A stretch of DNA of 8,439 bases from an uncultured Chlorobiaceae bacterium (GTDB lineage: Bacteria; Bacteroidota; Chlorobiia; Chlorobiales; Chlorobiaceae), in assembly GCA_903838095.1 (NCBI GenBank), contig CAILXE010000377.1:1-8439 (forward strand), given 5' to 3'. Below, one piece after another: positions 5,170 to 8,439 of the stretch. Numbering within the stretch: position 1 is the first letter of the stretch; every line of letters begins with the position of its first letter. The translations under genes were made by a program, and so were the position numbers. A model generated the notes under the pieces. That model had not been told where the DNA came from. It saw only the letters and a list, made by a program, of their open reading frames with translations, and ran no database searches.

Positions 5170-7246
5170 CAAAAATCCCTGTGTCATCAACATGACCAAT
5201 AAAGAAACGAAGAACCTCCTGCCACCAGTCATCACCAAAATGGGTGACCAGTTCATCAAGATCGCCTCCCCTGTGCATTGTTTTCTCAATCTGAACTCCC
5301 GCCAGGTACTCACGGAATGATTTGTGACGAAATACATATTCTTTTTCCCCGTACTCCACGAGCAGTCCGGCACGCTCAACAAGGTTTCGGCAAAAATCCG
5401 ATGCCGGAAGTGAGCTACAAAGCGTATCAAGCTCCTCCTGCATTCTCAAGCGCATTATTTCTCTATCGGCCTCATCCTTTTTAACATCTTCCTGCATCCA
5501 AAGTGAGACAGGACTCAGCACACGCCTCGCATCCATTGCAACAAGCAGCGGATCAATTCCTCTCCGGCGATCGCGATAATCGAGCATATAGTTCAATGCT
5601 GCGTCATAAAGTTCTAACCGACCTTCCGGCAGATACTCTCGATCTTTCCACAGCATTGCCATAATTTGTAACAACAAAGGCACTCCAGCCAATAAGTATA
5701 AACTCCTGTTTTTCTTCTCGGCCAGAAATGCAATAATCGCCTCAGCTTTTTTGCTTGCTTTCTGTTCCTGCTGAATGCGCCAATCCGACTTATCTCTTGC
5801 ACCGGGTGGAATTTCGCACATCAAGGCTACCATGAACCAACGCTGTAAAAACTGCGCCTTCTGATCTTTGGAAAAATCCATAATGTCTGCCCGAAGATGG
5901 ATTGCTTCAAGCTCAATACCATCCCCTTTACGGTATCCCGTGCTTCGTGACGTCACAACAAAACGAACTTTAGTAAACATGTTCACCATCTTGTCAACCC
6001 AGCCACAAACCGCTATCCGATTCTTAACATCGCTGATTTCGTCCAAACCATCGAGAAGAACCAGTGTTGTTCGCTCTTCAAGCCAAGCTGAAAAAAGAGC
6101 CTCATTAATTTTAAGAAAATGGTTATCAGGCCCTGCGGCAAGACATGCCGGAAGTGATGCGTAACTTTTACCCACCTTCTTGAGTTCACGCAATTGAAGG
6201 TAAAAGACATTGACCGGTTCAGTGAAACCAAACTCCTTGTAGCGCCCATTGTCAAGACATGAAAGTGCATAATATTTGAGAAGAGTTGTTTTTCCTGAAC
6301 CGGGATCACCGATGATCAGCAGCAAGGGGTGGTGTTCAAAAACGAAACTCATCACTTTTTCAGGAGTGCTGGTATGGCCGTCATTTTGCAGTTCAACTTG
6401 AGCATCACCAGAGTAGAGGCGTGTTTCACTGGGAGATGTGCCAGAGAGACTTAACGAGACAAAGGTGTCGAAGAGATTTACCGAAAAGCTCGTAATTGCA
6501 GGCGAACCGGTCAGGGTGAGGCTGCCGAGCTGTTGTTTCAGGTATGACTGATAAAGTTTGAGGGCAGAAGTAGCATCAACCTCTGGCTGCACAATAGTTT
6601 TGGGTATGGAAGATTCGACAGTAAACAGATCGACAATCGCACTTCGAATTTTTTCATAGGCAATTGTTTTGAGATCTTCAGTATCCCCATAGGCTGGGCA
6701 AGGTGTTACTGAAGAGGCATCTGGATTGTTCCAGTCGCTGGCAAGATTACGCCGATGCACCAGCAACGCGTGCCAATCAAATACGGCGTTATCATCCATA
6801 AGATCAATTGATTCCGGCGAAGATTTCGGAAAAAAAGTGAGGATATGAACACGTTCTCTCTTGCTGCGCTCTCTAACTTTTTCAAGCTCATCCCAAGTAA
6901 CACTCCCAACTCGTTCCCTGAAAACAAAAAGAGCTATCTGTGCCCGGTCAAGATGTGGTTTCACCACTTTTTCCTGACCGCCGGGTATTGATAAAGCATC
7001 AGACTTCCAATCCCAAATTTTAAAGCGATGCAATGGTGACCGTTGACCATTCACATCCCGGTAGGAGCGAAATTCTCTTTCCAGCTTTTCCTGCAATGAA
7101 ACGATAGCTTCCGCTTCGGCTGCCGCATCGTCACTATGGCCGACAAACACAAGAAGCTCATCTTCAGCAATTTCAGCAGAACTGCGCACTTTTTTTTTAT
7201 TCTCCGGCTTCATTAACCCTTTTTTTAAATTGTCAATATTATGCAT
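4031..7246 (-). CDS. TIR-like / NACHT NTPase / FGE-sulfatase (SUMF1-like) domain protein
   Basis: The protein has 1071 residues. Residues about 30-145 are a Rossmann-like effector domain: LLVFVGHSDD, PGGQEKVVKPHLDRAQIALFVF, then TWDELEKV, recalling TIR (WxxEL helix) or DUF4062 domains. Residues 226-246 (LYQSYLKQQLGSLTLTG) are the lead-in common to NACHT proteins. Walker A is GDPGSGKT (313-320), Walker B LLDGLDE (397-403) with the NACHT double acidic pattern, and VVTSRSTGY is a sensor-type motif. A winged-helix element FRHKSFREYLAG lies near 637-648, then a helical spacer. The FGE fold runs from about 815 to 1065 (IKGGSF, LYCLPTEIEWEYAA, GLYDMAGNVWEWMADW, GFRVIRS). The two active-site Cys of true FGE are absent, so it is probably a binding domain. 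STAND proteins of this kind sense a ligand C-terminally and activate the N-terminal effector. ATG at 7246 has no good ribosome site; ATG at 7213 (Met12), preceded by AAAAAAAGGG, is an alternative. Confidence 0.88.
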   Translation of the reverse strand: MHNIDNLKKGLMKPENKKKVRSSAEIAEDELLVFVGHSDDAAAEAEAIVSLQEKLEREFRSYRDVNGQRSPLHRFKIWDWKSDALSIPGGQEKVVKPHLDRAQIALFVFRERVGSVTWDELEKVRERSKRERVHILTFFPKSSPESIDLMDDNAVFDWHALLVHRRNLASDWNNPDASSVTPCPAYGDTEDLKTIAYEKIRSAIVDLFTVESSIPKTIVQPEVDATSALKLYQSYLKQQLGSLTLTGSPAITSFSVNLFDTFVSLSLSGTSPSETRLYSGDAQVELQNDGHTSTPEKVMSFVFEHHPLLLIIGDPGSGKTTLLKYYALSCLDNGRYKEFGFTEPVNVFYLQLRELKKVGKSYASLPACLAAGPDNHFLKINEALFSAWLEERTTLVLLDGLDEISDVKNRIAVCGWVDKMVNMFTKVRFVVTSRSTGYRKGDGIELEAIHLRADIMDFSKDQKAQFLQRWFMVALMCEIPPGARDKSDWRIQQEQKASKKAEAIIAFLAEKKNRSLYLLAGVPLLLQIMAMLWKDREYLPEGRLELYDAALNYMLDYRDRRRGIDPLLVAMDARRVLSPVSLWMQEDVKKDEADREIMRLRMQEELDTLCSSLPASDFCRNLVERAGLLVEYGEKEYVFRHKSFREYLAGVQIEKTMHRGGDLDELVTHFGDDWWQEVLRFFIGHVDDTGIFDSFMQKLFDSPVTKTLTQKQQDLLVTLVQEAPKKKISALKNKLLDSDTTANRQLYILDCLNIIGKLEVCDVVQKFIDSRLPKDSNVLRRAYEIIESKEPIDITKASDGAEAICSMEVDHLGAQYILIKGGSFTYSLTNTLESVLDLYVAKNTVTNKNYRQFINYLDSKSAVFADILPVETYKKSLFVLAESIKGFSDYLREQKELSTRFRSRLDEDKRFNKEEQPVIGVSFYDARAYCLWLSLLETNCSNASLYCLPTEIEWEYAAGGKESRRYPWGKEEPSPSRANFNEYERATTPVGRYPKGATPEGLYDMAGNVWEWMADWYDENKGWRSLRGAYYNSKPDALRCSARGYDYPRSWGGVNVGFRVIRSAHSSSCSF
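4058..4165 (-). other. Candidate DGR-type variable region (copy 1) at the 3' end of the TIR-NACHT-FGE gene
   Basis: Codons 1028-1055 (4082-4165) encode the surface-loop part of the C-type-lectin fold, followed by a 24-base segment (4058-4081) encoding VGFRVIRS. Compared with the paralogue, the 12-codon core (4082-4117) matches at only 9 of 36 bases, while the 24 bases after it match at 23. The core reads G-Y-D-Y-P-R-S-W-G-G-V-N, and 9 of its 12 codons end in C or T, as adenine randomisation of AAC/AAT codons would give. The layout resembles a DGR variable region ending in a conserved initiation-of-homing segment. No template copy or reverse transcriptase is in the window. Confidence 0.5.
7190..7198 (-). 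repeat. A9 homopolymer near the start of the TIR-NACHT-FGE gene
   Basis: On the coding strand a run of nine A encodes three lysines, 15 bases after the alternative start Met12. A second run of seven A (about 7220-7226) lies between Met1 and Met12. Such runs can slip during replication or translation and shift the frame near the N terminus. No variant reads are available here. Confidence 0.4.
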
Positions 7247-7297
7247 TGTCGAGTGAGTTTTCTTTTTCAGGGTTCCAGATATCAGAGAATCAGATTT

Positions 7298-8439
7298 TCA
7301 GGCGGAAAAATGACTGGAACGAATCACTCGAAAACCAACATAGTTGCTCCCGACATCCGGGTAGAGGCTGAAGAACCGCGAGGAACAGCGCACGGCATCA
7401 GCTTTATCACTATAATTCCCACCCCGTATCGCAGGATAATCTTCATCTTTATCATACCAGTCCGCTGTCCACTCCCACACGTTGCCTGCTATATCATACA
7501 ACCCCTCCGGAGTGGCGCCTTCAGGATAACGTCCGACGGATGTCGTGGCTCCTTCGTTGTTGTTATAATTAGCCAGTGTTTTATTGGGCTCACCTTTCTT
7601 TTTTGACCACGGCCAAGGCCTGCCCTCCTCCCCTGCCGCTGCATATTCCCACTCTTTTTCAGTTGGTAAACAATAGAGATTGGTCTCTCTTCCTTCGCTC
7701 TCAAGCAACGACAACCAGAGGCAATAGGCACGCGCTGCATACCAGCTTACACCAACAACCGGCTGATCTTTCTTGTTGAATCGCTTGTCGTTGTCACGAC
7801 GAGAAACAAAAAGCTTCGCCAACGATGAATTTCCCTTCAGATAATCACTGAATCCCTTGATCTTCTTTGCCTCTCGCTGCAAGTTATTTGGATAGGTTTC
7901 AAGAGACACTATGGCAGTATAACCGCCCTCTATTGAGTCCAGATAGTTAATAAACTGCCGATAAAGCTGGTTGGTCACCGTGTATTTTGCCACATAGAGG
8001 TCGGGCATTGTTTCCGTCTTCCCTGTCATGGAGAAGGTAAAGGTGCCCCCCCTGATCAAGATATATTGTGATCCTTGCTTGTCTACGATTACCCCTGGAA
8101 TGTCCTTTTCGCCATTAAAAACAGTGATGGTATCTGACGAATCTTTTTTTTGGGTAATTTCAGCAGCTTGAAGCAGAATTTCCTCATATTCACTAAGCCG
8201 GGCTTCGATAAACTTTCGAACAACATCAATGGCTGCCGGGTTTCCAGTACCAATGGTTTTCAGGCATTCCATGATGTAGCGCTGGCGATTTGGTGTAGTG
8301 TTCGGATCAAGCAACTTATTCTGCAAAGCATCTGTCTTTGTCTCAAGGGCTTCCGTTATAAGGGTTAACAGCAAATCCTGCTGCTTGGGCGTCAGTGCTT
8401 CCGTGACTGGTGAATCAAAGAGCTTTTGCATGAAGAGAT
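7298..8439 (-). CDS. FGE-sulfatase (SUMF1-like) domain protein, paralogue of the downstream NACHT protein; 5' part cut by window edge
   Basis: The frame is open from the right edge to TGA at 7298-7300 (380 codons). The first Met (8431) is not the start: the two codons before it (Ser-Phe) align with residues before MQKLFDSPVT in the downstream gene, so the protein continues beyond the window. A helical spacer (QKQQDLL/PKQQDLL-type segment, then NKLLDPNTTPNRQRYI) leads to the FGE fold: LIRGGTF, LYVAKYTVTNQLYRQFINYL, QPVVGVSWYAARAYCLWLS, LYCLPTEKEWEYAA, GLYDIAGNVWEWTADWYD and VGFRVIRS. The catalytic Cys pair of real FGE is absent, so a binding role is more likely than sulfatase maturation. An N-terminal NACHT domain is expected from its paralogue but not seen. 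It is transcribed ahead of the TIR-NACHT-FGE gene, 51 bases away, probably in one operon. The pair comes from an old duplication, as synonymous sites have diverged. Confidence 0.85.
   Translation of the reverse strand, partial: LFMQKLFDSPVTEALTPKQQDLLLTLITEALETKTDALQNKLLDPNTTPNRQRYIMECLKTIGTGNPAAIDVVRKFIEARLSEYEEILLQAAEITQKKDSSDTITVFNGEKDIPGVIVDKQGSQYILIRGGTFTFSMTGKTETMPDLYVAKYTVTNQLYRQFINYLDSIEGGYTAIVSLETYPNNLQREAKKIKGFSDYLKGNSSLAKLFVSRRDNDKRFNKKDQPVVGVSWYAARAYCLWLSLLESEGRETNLYCLPTEKEWEYAAAGEEGRPWPWSKKKGEPNKTLANYNNNEGATTSVGRYPEGATPEGLYDIAGNVWEWTADWYDKDEDYPAIRGGNYSDKADAVRCSSRFFSLYPDVGSNYVGFRVIRSSHFSA
7316..7423 (-). other. Candidate DGR-type variable region (copy 2) at the 3' end of the partial FGE gene
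   Basis: This is the position equivalent to copy 1, with identical length (28 codons at 7340-7423) and the same conserved end (7316-7339, VGFRVIRS). The hypervariable core (7340-7375) reads F-F-S-L-Y-P-D-V-G-S-N-Y; 10 of 12 codons end in C or T, and the residues F, S, L, Y, D, V and N are all reachable from AAC/AAT by changing adenines. The 18 bases TTTCGAGTGATTCGTTCC are the same in both copies with no synonymous change. The template and reverse transcriptase, if they exist, lie elsewhere. Confidence 0.5.

Noticed and set aside
7272..7320. Inverted repeat GTTCCAG/CTGGAAC around the stop of the second FGE gene, as the hairpin often found after DGR variable regions
   Set aside because: It has only a 7-base stem with a 35-base loop, it is not found after copy 1, and no tetraloop is present; chance is likely.
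7241..7606. Plus-strand open frame of 121 codons over the gap and the end of the second FGE gene
   Set aside because: It is antisense to well-supported FGE coding sequence, and its stretches are mirror products of the variable region.
7298..8431. Reading the second FGE gene as a complete 377-residue protein starting at 8431
   Set aside because: Coding similarity to the paralogue continues through the Ser-Phe codons before that Met to the window edge, so the true start is outside.
1..8439. A DGR template repeat, reverse transcriptase or accessory gene inside the window
   Set aside because: No reverse transcriptase motif (YxDD context) was seen in any plausible gene, and the conserved variable-region end occurs only at the two FGE genes.

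Overview
The window looks like chromosomal DNA of a green sulfur bacterium (Chlorobi; Chlorobium/Pelodictyon-like). This is an inference from the roughly even base composition, weak Shine-Dalgarno sites and the mix of protein families; no rRNA or other phylogenetic marker is present to prove it. No tRNA, rRNA, CRISPR array, transposase or integrase was recognised.

Layout. (1) 1-1022, minus strand: the N-terminal 340 residues (PHP region) of a DnaE-type DNA polymerase III alpha subunit, cut by the left edge. (2) 1023-1260: divergent intergenic region. (3) 1261-2463, plus: a zinc-ribbon protein with nine regular 22-residue leucine-rich repeats. (4) 2641-3495, plus: a stand-alone metacaspase-like (orthocaspase, peptidase C14) protein with an intact His/Cys dyad. 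(5) 3518-3541: a GC-rich hairpin between convergent genes. (6) 3549-4010, minus: a methylated-DNA-protein-cysteine methyltransferase (Ogt/MGMT family). (7) 4031-7246, minus: a 1071-residue three-part protein with a TIR-like N-terminal domain, a NACHT NTPase and a formylglycine-generating-enzyme (FGE/SUMF1, C-type-lectin fold) domain. (8) 7298-8439, minus: the C-terminal part of a second, paralogous protein with the same helical spacer and FGE domain, cut by the right edge.

On the minus strand the order of transcription is partial paralogue, then TIR-NACHT-FGE, then ogt, with gaps of 51 and 20 bases, so the three may be one transcript. The plus strand carries the LRR gene and then the caspase gene. 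Together the window holds LRR, caspase, TIR-like and NACHT modules, the parts of animal and plant NLR immunity, within 7 kb. A bacterial STAND-type conflict or immune locus is the most economical reading, though joint function is inference.

The most notable signal is at the 3' ends of the two FGE genes. Aligned without gaps, they are 50/60 identical just upstream, 30/48 in the next stretch, 9/36 (chance level) in a 12-codon core, and 23/24 immediately after it. The core codons are mostly NNC/NNT (19 of 24), as expected if AAC/AAT template codons had been randomised at adenines. This is the architecture of a variable region of a diversity-generating retroelement (DGR). No reverse transcriptase or template repeat lies in the window, and some differences between the copies do not fit a single shared template, so the DGR reading is a well-motivated hypothesis.
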